DNA of 64,000 nt from Slackia faecicanis (GCF_003725295.1 NZ_QICB01000001.1:519875-583874), one strand, 5' to 3'. Positions 23,702-32,842 are shown, counted from the first letter of the stretch. Made by a program: numbers and translations. The notes: generated by a model not told the origin, from the letters alone.

Positions 23702-25099
23702 ATGCCAGAACATGTCGTCCATGGAATCGATCCCGTCTTCGACCGCAACAGCCGGGTGCTCGTGCTCGGAAGCATCCCCTCCCCCAAAAGCCGCGAAGAA
23801 GGCTTTTTCTACGGGCATCCGCGCAACCGGTTCTGGCAGGTGCTGGCGGCGGCGTTCGACGAACCCGCCCCCGCCACGATCGAAGACAAGCGCGACCTGC
23901 TGCTACGCCGGCATATCGCCCTGTGGGACGTGGTTGCGTCATGCGACATCGAAGGCGCGAGCGACGCAAGCATCCGCAATGCCAAGCCGAACGACCTCGA
24001 CCGCATCTTCTCGACCGCCGACATCGAGGCGGTTTTCGCCACGGGCGCAAAGGCGGGCGAACTCTACGCGCGCCTGTGCGAAAAGCGCTTCGGCAAACCC
24101 TGCACGACCCTGCCCTCGACGAGCCCCGCGAACGCGAAGGAAAGCGTCGAATCGCTGACGAAGGCCTACGCCGCCGCGCTGCTCGAGCACCTGAACCCCT
24201 TCGAGCCGCCCGTGCTCGACGTGAAGCGCGTCGTGGAACTCGAGCGCCGCATCGAAGACGCGGGCACCCCGCTTTCCACGCTCATGCGCCGCGCAGGGCG
24301 CGCCCTTGCGCATAAGGCGCGCGCCGTGGCCGAAGCCGCAGGATGCGGCGCCGATGCGCGCTTCGCGATCCTGTGCGGCAACGGCAACAACGGCGGAGAC
24401 GGATGGGTGGCCGCCCGCGTGCTGACCGAAGAAGGGTTCGGCGTCGACGTCATATGCGCCACGACGCCCGCCGATATAACCGCACATCCCGCACGCGCGG
24501 CGGCCCTGGAAGCGCAGCGCGTGCTCGAAGGCCGTCCGAACGCGCGGATCGTGGCCCGCCCCGACGCCGCAGCGTTCAAGGCGGCGCTCGCGCGGGCCCA
24601 CGTGGCGATCGACGCGCTGCTCGGCACGGGCTTCGAGCACGACACGGTGCGCGCGCCCTTCGACGGCTGGATCGAAGCCGTCTGCGACGCGCGCTCCCGC
24701 GGCCTGCGCGTCGTGGCCGCCGACGTGCCGAGCGGTATGAATGCCCAGACGGGCAAAGCGGCGCGCCCGTGCATCAAAGCCGACGCCACCGTGACCATGA
24801 TCGCCTCGAAGCCGGGGCTCGCCACCCCGTACGCCTTCGCTTTCTGCGGCGAGACGAGCATCGCGTCGATCGCCTACATCGAACCGCTGCTCGCAGACGC
24901 GAGCCGCGGCGCCGAACAAGCCGAATACGCCTCCGCCTGCGTCGAGAACGACGCCGCGCCTTCGCCCGCGAAGGCGGCGAAACGAGACGCGAACGCCGAA
25001 TTCCTGCGCGCGGAGGCGGAAGACGACGATGGATACGACCCGTATTCGGACCGCAAGCCCGAACCCGAGCCGCTCTTCCAAAGCGACCCGTGGAGCTGA
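23702..25099 (+). CDS. Fusion: DNA-deoxyinosine/uracil glycosylase + NAD(P)HX epimerase (NnrE)
   Basis: A 465-residue bifunctional protein. Residues ~1-165 match the UDG-superfamily hypoxanthine/deoxyinosine glycosylases: active-site loop VLGSIPSPKSREEGFFYGHP, NRFW, and the LPSTSPAN loop. Residues ~172-400 are a YjeF_N/NnrE domain with CGNGNNGGDGWVAARV and DALLGTGF, which epimerises damaged NAD(P)HX. The usual partner dehydratase domain (NnrD) is absent. A ~65-residue acidic tail ends the protein. Start ATG 23702 with GAAGGAG upstream. Base-damage repair of DNA and of nicotinamide cofactors are combined in one chain; both could be housecleaning activities, but I know of no functional link. 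Confidence 0.87.
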   Translation: MPEHVVHGIDPVFDRNSRVLVLGSIPSPKSREEGFFYGHPRNRFWQVLAAAFDEPAPATIEDKRDLLLRRHIALWDVVASCDIEGASDASIRNAKPNDLDRIFSTADIEAVFATGAKAGELYARLCEKRFGKPCTTLPSTSPANAKESVESLTKAYAAALLEHLNPFEPPVLDVKRVVELERRIEDAGTPLSTLMRRAGRALAHKARAVAEAAGCGADARFAILCGNGNNGGDGWVAARVLTEEGFGVDVICATTPADITAHPARAAALEAQRVLEGRPNARIVARPDAAAFKAALARAHVAIDALLGTGFEHDTVRAPFDGWIEAVCDARSRGLRVVAADVPSGMNAQTGKAARPCIKADATVTMIASKPGLATPYAFAFCGETSIASIAYIEPLLADASRGAEQAEYASACVENDAAPSPAKAAKRDANAEFLRAEAEDDDGYDPYSDRKPEPEPLFQSDPWS

Positions 25100-25221
25100 T
25101 CGCCCGAACCGGCGCACGACCCGCAACCGACGATGCGCGCACGAACCGCGTCGAAAGATCCGTTGCGGACGACGTGGCGACAAATCCGCGCGCAGCGCCA
25201 TCGAAGCTCCCGTCTTTTCCC

Positions 25222-25247
25222 GGCCCGCACGACCTGCGGGCCTTTTT
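25222..25247 (+). terminator. Terminator of the glycosylase-NnrE gene
   Basis: GGCCCGCA-CGACC-TGCGGGCC followed by TTTTTCG. Confidence 0.88.
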
Positions 25248-25781
25248 CGTTTCGAAAACGAGGCGAAAACCCGGTGGCGATACATGCGCCGCGCATCGAT
25301 TCGGCGCCGAACGCCTGCCGATGCGGCCACGCCCGTATCGCGCGGTCTTGCGAAAAAGGCCATCGAGCGCAAGAGCCGACACCGAAAAACAATAGCTGCA
25401 CATTATGCATAAAACATGCCTCATCTGGTGTTCTACTCATTTTTTCGTGACCGTGTTTGGGGCGGTAAAAAAGGTGGGCTGTTTTATCCAGCTTTTCAGC
25501 CGTAAGTATTCACCTGGCCTTTTATCAACAAAAGCTCGCGCTTCGAGCAAAATTAGCGAATATGCATCTTTTATGCATATTCAAAAAACCTTCGCGCTTC
25601 GATACCGATAATTCTGCGATATTCTCTCCAATTTTCTTCTTCGGAATACTGCAATCCAGGCGATATGCGAAACCTTGGCGAGTGCGTAATCTTGAACCAG
25701 TGGCCGAAGCATCAAGGCGCCGTGCGCCGACAGCCGCGTTTCGGCCGACCGAACCTGATGAGCAAGACTCAAGGAGGAAAA
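25248..25781 (+). other. AT-rich upstream region of the CaiD-like gene
   Basis: About 530 bp without a supported gene and distinctly more AT-rich than its surroundings between 25390 and 25660. It holds the palindrome TTATGCATAA (25403-25412), a TACTCAT element (25434-25440) resembling TACTCAA sites upstream of the cai-like and fix operons, and the inverted repeat at 25558-25582. The frame at 25405-25611 is not convincing: no ribosome site and no protein-like composition. Confidence 0.6.
25558..25582. promoter_or_regulatory. Perfect 10-5-10 inverted repeat (candidate operator)
   Basis: GAATATGCAT-CTTTT-ATGCATATTC, 200 bp upstream of the CaiD-like start. The core TATGCAT also occurs at 25404-25410. 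Suitable for a dimeric regulator; the protein is unknown. Confidence 0.55.
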
Positions 25782-26567
25782 ATGGCAGATTACTATGGAA
25801 CCGACACGGTCGTATCCGAGCTTCGCGAAGATGGTCTTCTGATCATCCGCATCAACCGCCCCGAGGTTGCTAACGCTCTGAACGGCGCTACGTCCAAGGC
25901 GATGGAAAACATCATGAACAACGCCGAGCTCGACCCTGCGGTTCGCGCGATCATCGTCACCGGCACCGGCAAAGTCTTCTGCGCCGGCGAGGACCTCTCC
26001 GAGCTCTCTGAGGGCGGCGAGTGCCAGACCGTCACCGAGCACGGCTTCGGCGGCCTGACCGCACGTCTCTGCTCCAAGCCCGTCATCGCTGCTTGCAACG
26101 GCTCCGCTGCCGGCGGCGGCATGGAGATCGCCGTCTCCTGCGACATGGTCGTCGCTGCCGAGAACGCTAAGTTCGGCTGCACCGAGGTCGGCCTGGGCAT
26201 CATCGCTTCCACCGGCGGCCTGGTTCGCCTCGCTCGCGACATCAACCGCAAGGATTGCATGGAGCTCCTGCTCACCGGCAAGAAAATCAAGGCTCCCGAG
26301 GCCAAGGCTCTCGGCCTGATCAACTACGTCGTCCCGGCCGAGGAAGTTCTCGACAAGGCCATCGAGCTGGCTGAAGAGTGCCTGAAGAACGCTCCCCTCG
26401 CCCTCAAGTGGACCAAGTACATCGTTCACGCTTCCTCCCAGATGTCCGAGGAAGACGCCATGCGCTACAGCGATGCCGCGTATCGCTTCCTGGAGAAGAC
26501 CGCCGACGGTATCGAGGGCCCCGCTGCCTTCGTCGAGAAGCGCGCTCCCCAGTGGCAGGGCAAGTAA
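25782..26567 (+). CDS. Enoyl-CoA hydratase (CaiD-like crotonase)
   Basis: Crotonase-fold hydratase of 261 residues (E. coli CaiD is the same size). Oxyanion-hole segments FCAGEDLSEL and GSAAGGGMEIAVSCD are intact; both catalytic Glu positions are present (GGGMEI and CTEVGLG), as in syn-hydrating enoyl-CoA hydratases. AAGGAGG lies 6 bases before ATG 25782. It is transcribed alone, on the opposite strand to the CaiABC-like cluster that starts 470 bp further on, and its upstream region shares a TACTCA element with that cluster. It uses more GCT and CTC codons than neighbouring genes, hinting at high expression. Exact substrate unknown. Confidence 0.93.
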   Translation: MADYYGTDTVVSELREDGLLIIRINRPEVANALNGATSKAMENIMNNAELDPAVRAIIVTGTGKVFCAGEDLSELSEGGECQTVTEHGFGGLTARLCSKPVIAACNGSAAGGGMEIAVSCDMVVAAENAKFGCTEVGLGIIASTGGLVRLARDINRKDCMELLLTGKKIKAPEAKALGLINYVVPAEEVLDKAIELAEECLKNAPLALKWTKYIVHASSQMSEEDAMRYSDAAYRFLEKTADGIEGPAAFVEKRAPQWQGK

Positions 26568-26588
26568 CTCCTTCTTGCAGTGCTTTCG

Positions 26589-26616
26589 AAAGGCACCCTT
26601 CGGGGTGCCTTTTTTG
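26589..26616 (+). terminator. Terminator of the CaiD-like gene
   Basis: AAAGGCACCC-TTCG-GGGTGCC followed by six T; a UUCG-type loop. Confidence 0.95.
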
Positions 26617-26968
26617 GTGCCCGCCTCGGGAACGGCGCACGCTCGCACCCGCTACGCGACGAAAGGGCGCCGATGCGAACAGCGTGCATTCGCCAGATGA
26701 GCGATGGTATTCTCGCATCGACCCGCCGCCTTCCCATCGGCATCGCCCATTCGCCGCAGCAACGCGCGGCCGCGCCGCCGCCTCTCGCCCGCCGCCCGAC
26801 AGCGCTCGCAAGCTGCCCGGGCGCCGCAGCAACGCGTCAGCCGCATACCGTTTCCTCCCCGCATCAGAAGACGAACGACATGCGATCGACCCGTTATACG
26901 CGCTCATATAAGCCCGTTTCAGGACCGTATGGACACCCTCGCGGGCAAGATATGCCCGAAAACGCACG
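26617..26968. other. Gene-free spacer between convergent units
   Basis: About 350 bp between two terminators. Several frames stay open because of high GC, but none has a ribosome site or protein-like sequence. I see nothing else in it. Confidence 0.5.
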
Positions 26969-27002
26969 AAGGCCCGCTGCGCAGCAATACGCAGCGGGCC
27001 TT
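26969..27002 (-). terminator. Terminator of the cai-like cluster
   Basis: AAGGCCCGCTGCG and CGCAGCGGGCCTT arms around a 7-base loop, 37 bp beyond the stop of the last cluster gene. Confidence 0.85.
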
Positions 27003-27038
27003 CTTCGAAATCTCGATGCCCCGAAAGAAAACGGATGT

Positions 27039-28541
27039 CTAGGCCGAACGCTTCTGGCGAACGGCGGGCACATCTTCGATCGCGCTCGTCTCCGCGAGCG
27101 ACTTGCCCTTGGTTTCGGGCGCCATCACAAGCGAGAGCACCCAGCCGAACACCACCAGGCCGGCGGCCACCAGCATGGTGGGGCCGATGCCGTAGGCCTC
27201 CAGGAAGATCGGCGTCGCATACGTCGCCAGAATGGTGCCCACGCGGCTGAACGCGATCGCGATGCCCACGGCGGATGCGCGGACCTCGGTCGGGAACAGC
27301 TCGTTGGGATAGAGCCATTGCAGGATGCCCGGTCCGCCGCTGAAGAACGCGTACAGGCCGAACGCCACGATCACGACCCAGACAGGAGCCGTCGGCCAGA
27401 AGCCCAGGATGAGCAGGCCGACCGCCATCATGGCGAGACTGATCAGCAGAAGCTTGCGGCGCCCCATGGAGTTGAGCCAGAACATCGCAGGAATGCTGCC
27501 GACCAGGAAGAAGAGGCTGACGGCGCTTTCGCCCAGAATGGCCTCGTGGCCCTCGCCCAGGCCGAACGCCGACATGATGTCGGGACCGAACGTATAGATG
27601 GCATACATCGGAACCACCTGGCACAAGATGAAGATGCCCAGAAACACCATGCGCTTCATATAGCCCGACTTGAGCAGCACGCCGAGCGACGTCTTCTGCG
27701 TCACCGCCTCGGGCTCAAGCTCCACGTCGTCGCCGAACACGCGATGCACCACTTCCTCGGCCTCCTTGATGCGGCCCTTCTGCGCGAGCCACATGGGAGA
27801 TTCGGGGATGTCGTGACGGCCGATCAGCAAGATGATGCACGGAACCACCGCGCTGCCGAGCATCCATTTCCAGCCGTCTTCCACGCCGTAGAGGCAGTAG
27901 CCCACCACGGCCGCGACGGTGGCGCCCAGATACCATGCGGCGGAAACCATGCCCATGGAAACGGAGCGATGTTTCTTCGGCGTGAACTCCGCGATCAGCG
28001 ACGTGGCGATCGGGTAATCCGCGCCCACGAACACGCCGATGAAGAAGCGCGCCAGCACGAGCTGGAGCGGCGTGGTGGCGAAGACGCTCAAGATGGAGAA
28101 TACCGCGATAGCGATGATGTCGATCGTGAACATCTTCTTACGCCCGATGGCATCGGTCAGATATCCGCCGAACACCGTGCCGAAGAAAATACCGAGCATG
28201 ACCGAGGCGCCGATCGCGGCGCTTTCGGCCGCCGTCAGGTCGAACAAAGGAACGATCTGGGTCAGCGCGACGCCGATCAGCGAGAGGACATAGCCGTCCA
28301 AAAACGATCCGCCGCTCGAGAAGAACGATATCTTGCGAAGGAACGGCGTCATCGCGACATCGTCGATCGTCTTTTTCGCGACCTTCTTCGCCGACGAAGG
28401 AATTCCCTTCACCTTCTCCTTCACCCTGTGCGCGCGCTCCGATTTGTACGAGCGCTGCGTGCGGACGTCCGCGGGAACCATGCTTGCCATCCGATGCTCG
28501 GGCGGGCTTACGACCTGCGTGTCTTTTTTGATGTCATCCAT
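27039..28541 (-). CDS. MFS metabolite:H+ symporter (sugar-porter/AAHS-like)
   Basis: Inner-membrane permease of 500 residues. After a basic cytoplasmic N-terminus (~60 residues) come twelve likely helices. The first has SFLDGYVLSLIGVALTQ, the acid-residue pattern of aromatic-acid/metabolite:H+ symporters; motif A is GGYLTDAIGRKKMF; after helix 4-5 there is GADYPIATSLIAEFTPKKHR; and ETKGKSL, a PETKG-type signature, closes the domain. AAGGAGAAACGC precedes ATG 28541. Last gene of the minus-strand cluster, behind an upstream terminator, so it may have its own promoter. Likely importer or exporter of the pathway acid; substrate not determinable. Confidence 0.9.
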   Translation of the reverse strand: MDDIKKDTQVVSPPEHRMASMVPADVRTQRSYKSERAHRVKEKVKGIPSSAKKVAKKTIDDVAMTPFLRKISFFSSGGSFLDGYVLSLIGVALTQIVPLFDLTAAESAAIGASVMLGIFFGTVFGGYLTDAIGRKKMFTIDIIAIAVFSILSVFATTPLQLVLARFFIGVFVGADYPIATSLIAEFTPKKHRSVSMGMVSAAWYLGATVAAVVGYCLYGVEDGWKWMLGSAVVPCIILLIGRHDIPESPMWLAQKGRIKEAEEVVHRVFGDDVELEPEAVTQKTSLGVLLKSGYMKRMVFLGIFILCQVVPMYAIYTFGPDIMSAFGLGEGHEAILGESAVSLFFLVGSIPAMFWLNSMGRRKLLLISLAMMAVGLLILGFWPTAPVWVVIVAFGLYAFFSGGPGILQWLYPNELFPTEVRASAVGIAIAFSRVGTILATYATPIFLEAYGIGPTMLVAAGLVVFGWVLSLVMAPETKGKSLAETSAIEDVPAVRQKRSA

Positions 28542-28697
28542 GCGTTTCTCCTTCGTGGCAAAGCGCCGCGCCGCGCATCCGTTTCGGTTGCCGCATGAGG
28601 TAGTGCTTATAGTGTTGGGAGGGGAAGTCGTGCAAAAGAATCAGGGAGCGTGGCGCGCCGCCCAGTGCACGAGTAATTTCAGTATATCCCCTGGTAA

Positions 28698-28728
28698 AAC
28701 AGTTGGGGACCCAAGGCCCCCAACTGTT
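28698..28728 (-). terminator. Terminator after the MaoC gene
   Basis: AACAGTTGGGG and CCCCAACTGTT form an 11-bp stem followed on the minus strand by TTTTACC. It separates the MaoC gene from the last MFS gene. Confidence 0.88.
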
Positions 28729-28816
28729 CCGAAAGCGTTACGCCGCTTTCTTCGGCATGCGTCGGAAGCGCATCCGGCCCATTACGAAAAGGCCGTCGCA
28801 TCCGAACGCGCCGCCG

Positions 28817-29707
28817 TTATTCCCATTCGACGATGCAGGAATTCAGGAAGGGCTTAGGGGTGCGCTCGCCGTTGGCGAGCGCCGCATCGAACGCCTCGGC
28901 ATCGACCATGCGGAATCGAGCCTCGGTATCGGAAACCTTCCACACCTGGGTGCGAAGCTTGGTGCCCGGCAAAACCGGCGACGTGAAGCGGCACTTGAAG
29001 CGCTTCAGACGCTCGGGCTCGCCCGGGAACAGCAGCTTGATCACGTGGCGCATCGCGATACCCGCACTGCACACGCCGTGGTTGATCGGACGTGCGAGGC
29101 CGGTCTGCTCGGTATAGGACCAATCGATGTGCTGCTGATGCCAATCGCCCATCATGCGGTAAATCAACGGCCACTGCAGGCCGCAGACCTCTTCGTACAC
29201 CAGATCGGGCTCGCGATCGGGGTATTCCACGACGTCTTTCGGAGGCTGCTCGCCGCCGAAACCGCCGTCGTAGATGCAGCAGTCATAGGTTTCGACCGTG
29301 CACAGGTGAGTGCCATCGGAGCTGTAAGACTTTCCTACCTGCTTGGAAAGAGACCCGCGACCTTCGCCGCGGTCCCAGATGGCCTCCTGGGTCACATAGG
29401 TCTCGATGTGGTCCTGCATCTTGAACGGCGCATGGAAATGCACGTCGATGCCGTAATGCAGGGAACCGGAATAATCGAAGCCGTAGTCGAGGGTGGTGGT
29501 CATCTCCTCGTTCACGGTCAGGGGCACGCCGAAGATCGGCAGCACCTTCAGATCGGGGTTTTTGGCGTCGCCCTCGTTGACGCACTCCAGGTCGACCCGG
29601 CCGTCCCACGCGCAGCCGCAGCCGAGCGCGCAGATCTCGAGGTCTTTGAAGGTGTAGTCGCGGACGAACGGACCGAAGGTCTTTCCTACGATTTCAGTGC
29701 TGATCAT
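28817..29707 (-). CDS. MaoC-family (R)-specific enoyl-CoA hydratase/dehydratase
   Basis: Double hot-dog hydratase of 296 residues. The C-terminal half has the hydratase-2 motif in GDWHQQHID ... GLARPINHG (catalytic Asp and His positions occupied); the N-terminal half matches the FAS1/MaoC N-domain that contributes substrate binding. Such enzymes interconvert 2-enoyl-CoA and (R)-3-hydroxyacyl-CoA, or dehydrate beta-hydroxyacyl-CoA. GGAGGACAG lies before ATG 29707. In the cluster it follows the CaiC-like ligase; together with the crotonase at 25782 the locus has hydratases of both usual stereochemistries. Confidence 0.88.
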   Translation of the reverse strand: MISTEIVGKTFGPFVRDYTFKDLEICALGCGCAWDGRVDLECVNEGDAKNPDLKVLPIFGVPLTVNEEMTTTLDYGFDYSGSLHYGIDVHFHAPFKMQDHIETYVTQEAIWDRGEGRGSLSKQVGKSYSSDGTHLCTVETYDCCIYDGGFGGEQPPKDVVEYPDREPDLVYEEVCGLQWPLIYRMMGDWHQQHIDWSYTEQTGLARPINHGVCSAGIAMRHVIKLLFPGEPERLKRFKCRFTSPVLPGTKLRTQVWKVSDTEARFRMVDAEAFDAALANGERTPKPFLNSCIVEWE

Positions 29708-29725
29708 CTGTCCTCCTTGGGTTCG

Positions 29726-29748
29726 CGCCGGCTCTCCCGAAGCCGGCG
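29726..29748 (-). other. Intercistronic stem-loop
   Basis: CGCCGGCT (29726-29733) pairs with AGCCGGCG (29741-29748) between the CaiC-like and MaoC genes; no T-run on the minus strand. Confidence 0.6.
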
Positions 29749-29831
29749 ATGACCCGCCTTTCGCATTCCGCCGCGCCGACGAAGGCAGCCTGCCGGGCGG
29801 CGCGCGCGGTCCCCTACGAAAGGCGGACCGG

Positions 29832-31433
29832 TTAGCTCAAGAGCTTCTTGGCGATCTTGCCCACGCTCGTGCGCGGCAGATCGTCGACCACTTCGATGAT
29901 GGACGGGATCTTGAAGCCCGCCAATCGGCCTTTACAGTACAGGGTCACTTCGTCGGGATCGAGCGAGCATCCCGCCTCGGGAATCAAAAACGCCTTGACG
30001 GCCTGGTCCCGAACAGGGTCGGGCACGCCGATGACTGCGGCTTCGGCGATGTCGGGGTGGCTGGCGAGAACGCCTTCGACCTCGGAGGCCGAGATGTTTT
30101 CGCCCGATCGCTTGATCATGTTCGACTTCCTGTCGACGAAGTAGAACCACCCCTCCTCGTCGCGGTAGCCCTTATCGCCCGTATGCAGCCATCCGTCGGA
30201 ACCGAGCGTCTCCGCCGTGATCTCGGGCTCGTCGTAGTAGCCCTTCATGAGCGTGATGCCCGGCATGCCGTGGACGACGATCTCGCCCACGCACCCCGTT
30301 TCGACGGCGCGGCCTTCGTCATCGACCACGTCGACCCGATAGCCGAGGCCCGCACGGCCGACCGACGGCCAGCGGCGCTCGCCGAACGGCAGGTCGGTCA
30401 GGACCCAGCACACCGATTCGGTGGAGCCGTAGCAGTTCATCAGGCGCACGCCGAAGCGCTTTTCGAAGGCGTCTTTCTCCTCGTCGGTGATTGCAAGGTA
30501 GTACTGGATCGAACGGACCCGATGGTCGCGTTCGCCCTCGTCGACAGGCTGGACCATCATCGTGCGTGCGATCATGGCGGTCAGCTGAAGCGAGGTGGCC
30601 CGATACTCGCGTACCTGTTTCCAGTAACGGCGGGCGCTGTACTTCTCGATGAAGACCAGCGTCGCGCCGGCGACGAGCACCGGCATCAAAGCGGCGGTCT
30701 GGAAATTGGAATGGAACGCAGGCATAGTGGTCAGCAGGCGGTCGTCGGGCGTCAATGCGCACTGCCAGATGCCGAAATAGCCGCCGAACAGCATGTTGCC
30801 ATGCGTGAGCTCGACGCCCTTCGGACGCGATGTGGTTCCCGACGTGAAGATGATCATGGCCGCGTCCAACGCGGAAAGCTCGCAGGAAGCCTCCAGCACG
30901 TCGGAACATTTCGCCACTTCGGCGTCGAAATCGACCGCTCCGTCCAGCAGGGGCTCGCCGCCGCGAAGATGCGATATAAGCACATGCTTCATCGGGTAGG
31001 TCTCTTCGATGCGGGCAGGCACGGGGATGCGCCATTCGATACCCTCGGGCACGTCGGCGATATAGAACGGCTGGCAATCGGGCTCGGCCACCACCATGTC
31101 GATGCCGCACTTCTCGTAGACGAACGCGCACTCATCCACCATGTGCGCCATATTGATCGGCACGGCCACCGCGCCGATCTTCGCAAGCGCCATAGCGGTC
31201 GAAACGCTTTCGGGCGAGTTGTACAGCTGGATGGCGACGTTGTCGCCCTTCTTCACGCCCAAAGAAAGGAAGTAATTCGCCGTACGGTTGATGCAGCGGT
31301 CGAATTCGGCATACGTGAACGCCTGCCTCCGTCCTTCCCTGTCCTGGAACTCCATAAAGACATGGTCGGCGCGATCCGTGCCCAGCCTCTCCCACAGATT
31401 GCGCAGGTTGTCGTTGCCGACGATAGTGCTCAT
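29832..31433 (-). CDS. Acyl-CoA synthetase (CaiC-like carnitine/crotonobetaine-CoA ligase family)
   Basis: AMP-forming CoA ligase of 533 residues (CaiC about 517). Visible: P-loop-like IIFTSGTTSRPKG, the GSTES motif (NCYGSTESVCW), HTGDKGYRDEEGW with the ribose-binding Asp, and the C-terminal catalytic Lys in PRTSVGKIAKK. The reaction is acid + ATP + CoA to acyl-CoA. It sits directly after the CaiB-like transferase, the same A-B-C order as E. coli caiABC. It presumably primes the pathway by making the first CoA ester, after which CaiB can pass CoA from product to substrate. Confidence 0.92.
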   Translation of the reverse strand: MSTIVGNDNLRNLWERLGTDRADHVFMEFQDREGRRQAFTYAEFDRCINRTANYFLSLGVKKGDNVAIQLYNSPESVSTAMALAKIGAVAVPINMAHMVDECAFVYEKCGIDMVVAEPDCQPFYIADVPEGIEWRIPVPARIEETYPMKHVLISHLRGGEPLLDGAVDFDAEVAKCSDVLEASCELSALDAAMIIFTSGTTSRPKGVELTHGNMLFGGYFGIWQCALTPDDRLLTTMPAFHSNFQTAALMPVLVAGATLVFIEKYSARRYWKQVREYRATSLQLTAMIARTMMVQPVDEGERDHRVRSIQYYLAITDEEKDAFEKRFGVRLMNCYGSTESVCWVLTDLPFGERRWPSVGRAGLGYRVDVVDDEGRAVETGCVGEIVVHGMPGITLMKGYYDEPEITAETLGSDGWLHTGDKGYRDEEGWFYFVDRKSNMIKRSGENISASEVEGVLASHPDIAEAAVIGVPDPVRDQAVKAFLIPEAGCSLDPDEVTLYCKGRLAGFKIPSIIEVVDDLPRTSVGKIAKKLLS

Positions 31434-31466
31434 TGCTAGCTCACTCCACCTATGCGTTCTTGCAAA

Positions 31467-31492
31467 AGGAGCCCGACATAGATCGGGCTCCT
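31467..31492 (-). other. Intercistronic terminator-like stem-loop
   Basis: AGGAGCCCGA and TCGGGCTCCT pair around CATAGA; on the minus strand TTTTGC follows. It lies between the CaiB- and CaiC-like genes and could attenuate the downstream part. Confidence 0.7.
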
Positions 31493-31527
31493 CTCTTCCT
31501 TGCGACTAAGCGACTGCGAGAATCGCG

Positions 31528-32742
31528 TTATTCGCTGATTTTGACAACGCCCTGCTCGGCGAGCTCGCGCACCTGCTCCTCGGTGTAGCCGGCCCTGACC
31601 AGCACATCGATGGTGTCGCCGCCCTGATGCGGCATCGGACGCCACACCTGGCCGGGGTTGTTCTTGAACTTCGGGAACACGCCCAGACCGTGGAAGGTCT
31701 CGCCGTCGGCGGTCTCCCAGTCGAGCCAGTTGCCGCGAAGCTTCATGTGCTCCTGGTTCGGCAGGTCTTCGAGGTCGTTGATCACCTGAGCGGCGATGCG
31801 GTGAGCAGCGAAGTCCTCTTCGATCTCGAACTTGGAGTGCTCGAGGCAGTACTTCTCGAATGCAGCCTGGATCTCGTCGGCGTGCGGATTGGACAGCCAG
31901 AGGCCGGAGGTGTCCTCGGGGATGTCCTCGGTGCCCCAGAGGTGGCCGAGGCCGATGGTCTCCAGGAAGTGCTTGTTCTGGTCGACGCCGTAGAGGCAGA
32001 CGCCCAGGAAGCCGTCGTTGCACTCGAACTCGCCGATGCCGCAGAGGTTCTGGTTGCGGGCGCCGGGACGAGGCCACTTGACGCCGTCGTTGAGGTAGTC
32101 GACCAGGTAGTACTGACCGATGGCAAGCAGGGTCTCGTACATGGCGAGGTCGATGGACTCACCCTTGCCGGACTTCTCGGCCTTGTAGAGAGCGGCCATC
32201 GTGGAGAAGCCGATCATCAGGGTGTTGAAGTAGTCGCCGGCGTAGGGTCCGGGCAGCATGGGCTGCTCGGGGGTGCCGTTCTGCATGATGATGCCGGAGT
32301 AAGCCATGACGGTCAGGTCGTAAGCGGCGCGCTTGACCATCTTGGGGTCGCCCTCCTGGCCGAAGCCGGAAACATGGACGATAACCATCTTGGGATTGAG
32401 CTCCCACAGGACATCGTCGGTGATGCCCTTACGAGCCCACGTGCCGCCCTTGGAGGCCTCCATGAAGATGTCGGCATCCTTGACGATCTCGAAGAAGGCC
32501 TTCTTGCCCTCTTCGGAGAAGTAGTTGATCGAGACGGAACGCTGGTTACGACGCTCGGCCTGCTTGACGTTGGCGGTGTCGCGGATGGTGTCGCCTGCGC
32601 CCGTGTTCTCGAGCCAGATGACATCCGCACCCCAGTCAGCCATCAGGTCGGCGGCCTTCGGGCAAGCGAGCTCGACTGCAGCGTAGACGACCTTGACGCC
32701 ATCAAGAGGGCCGAAGGACGGTTTTTCGGTAGGAATTGCCAT
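31528..32742 (-). CDS. Type III acyl-CoA transferase (CaiB/BaiF family)
   Basis: Family III CoA transferase of 404 residues, nearly the exact length of E. coli CaiB (405). N-terminal GVKVVYAAVELACPKAADLMADWGA-type Rossmann segment and the catalytic Asp in PGPYAGDYF are present. It moves CoA between acids without ATP, typically from the reduced product to the incoming substrate. ATG 32742 is used (GAAAGG 11 bases upstream); a longer frame to 32790 lacks a site. It lies between the CaiA- and CaiC-like genes. Bile-acid BaiF is a family alternative, but no other bai genes are present. Confidence 0.92.
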   Translation of the reverse strand: MAIPTEKPSFGPLDGVKVVYAAVELACPKAADLMADWGADVIWLENTGAGDTIRDTANVKQAERRNQRSVSINYFSEEGKKAFFEIVKDADIFMEASKGGTWARKGITDDVLWELNPKMVIVHVSGFGQEGDPKMVKRAAYDLTVMAYSGIIMQNGTPEQPMLPGPYAGDYFNTLMIGFSTMAALYKAEKSGKGESIDLAMYETLLAIGQYYLVDYLNDGVKWPRPGARNQNLCGIGEFECNDGFLGVCLYGVDQNKHFLETIGLGHLWGTEDIPEDTSGLWLSNPHADEIQAAFEKYCLEHSKFEIEEDFAAHRIAAQVINDLEDLPNQEHMKLRGNWLDWETADGETFHGLGVFPKFKNNPGQVWRPMPHQGGDTIDVLVRAGYTEEQVRELAEQGVVKISE

Positions 32743-32778
32743 GATAGACACGACCTTTCTTATATCCAGGCGGGTTCG

Positions 32779-32803
32779 GAGGGGCGGCATACGACCGCCC
32801 CTC
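32779..32803 (-). other. Intercistronic stem-loop
   Basis: GAGGGGCGG and CCGCCCCTC pair around a 7-base loop between the CaiA- and CaiB-like genes; no T-run. Confidence 0.6.
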
Positions 32804-32842
32804 CCCCGTCAATCCCTGAGGGTTAAGAACGATGAAGCGCTA

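Noticed and set aside
25405..25611. 68-codon frame upstream of the CaiD-like gene
   Set aside because: No ribosome site, lies across operator-like repeats, and composition is not protein-like.
26580..28598. 672-codon plus-strand frame opposite the MFS gene
   Set aside because: It begins in the caiD-like terminator and mirrors the codon pattern of the MFS gene; not protein-like.
31528..32742. Bile-acid (bai) operon interpretation of the CoA transferase and ligase
   Set aside because: No BaiE, BaiA, BaiCD or BaiH homologs are present; CaiABC order plus fixABCX fits better.
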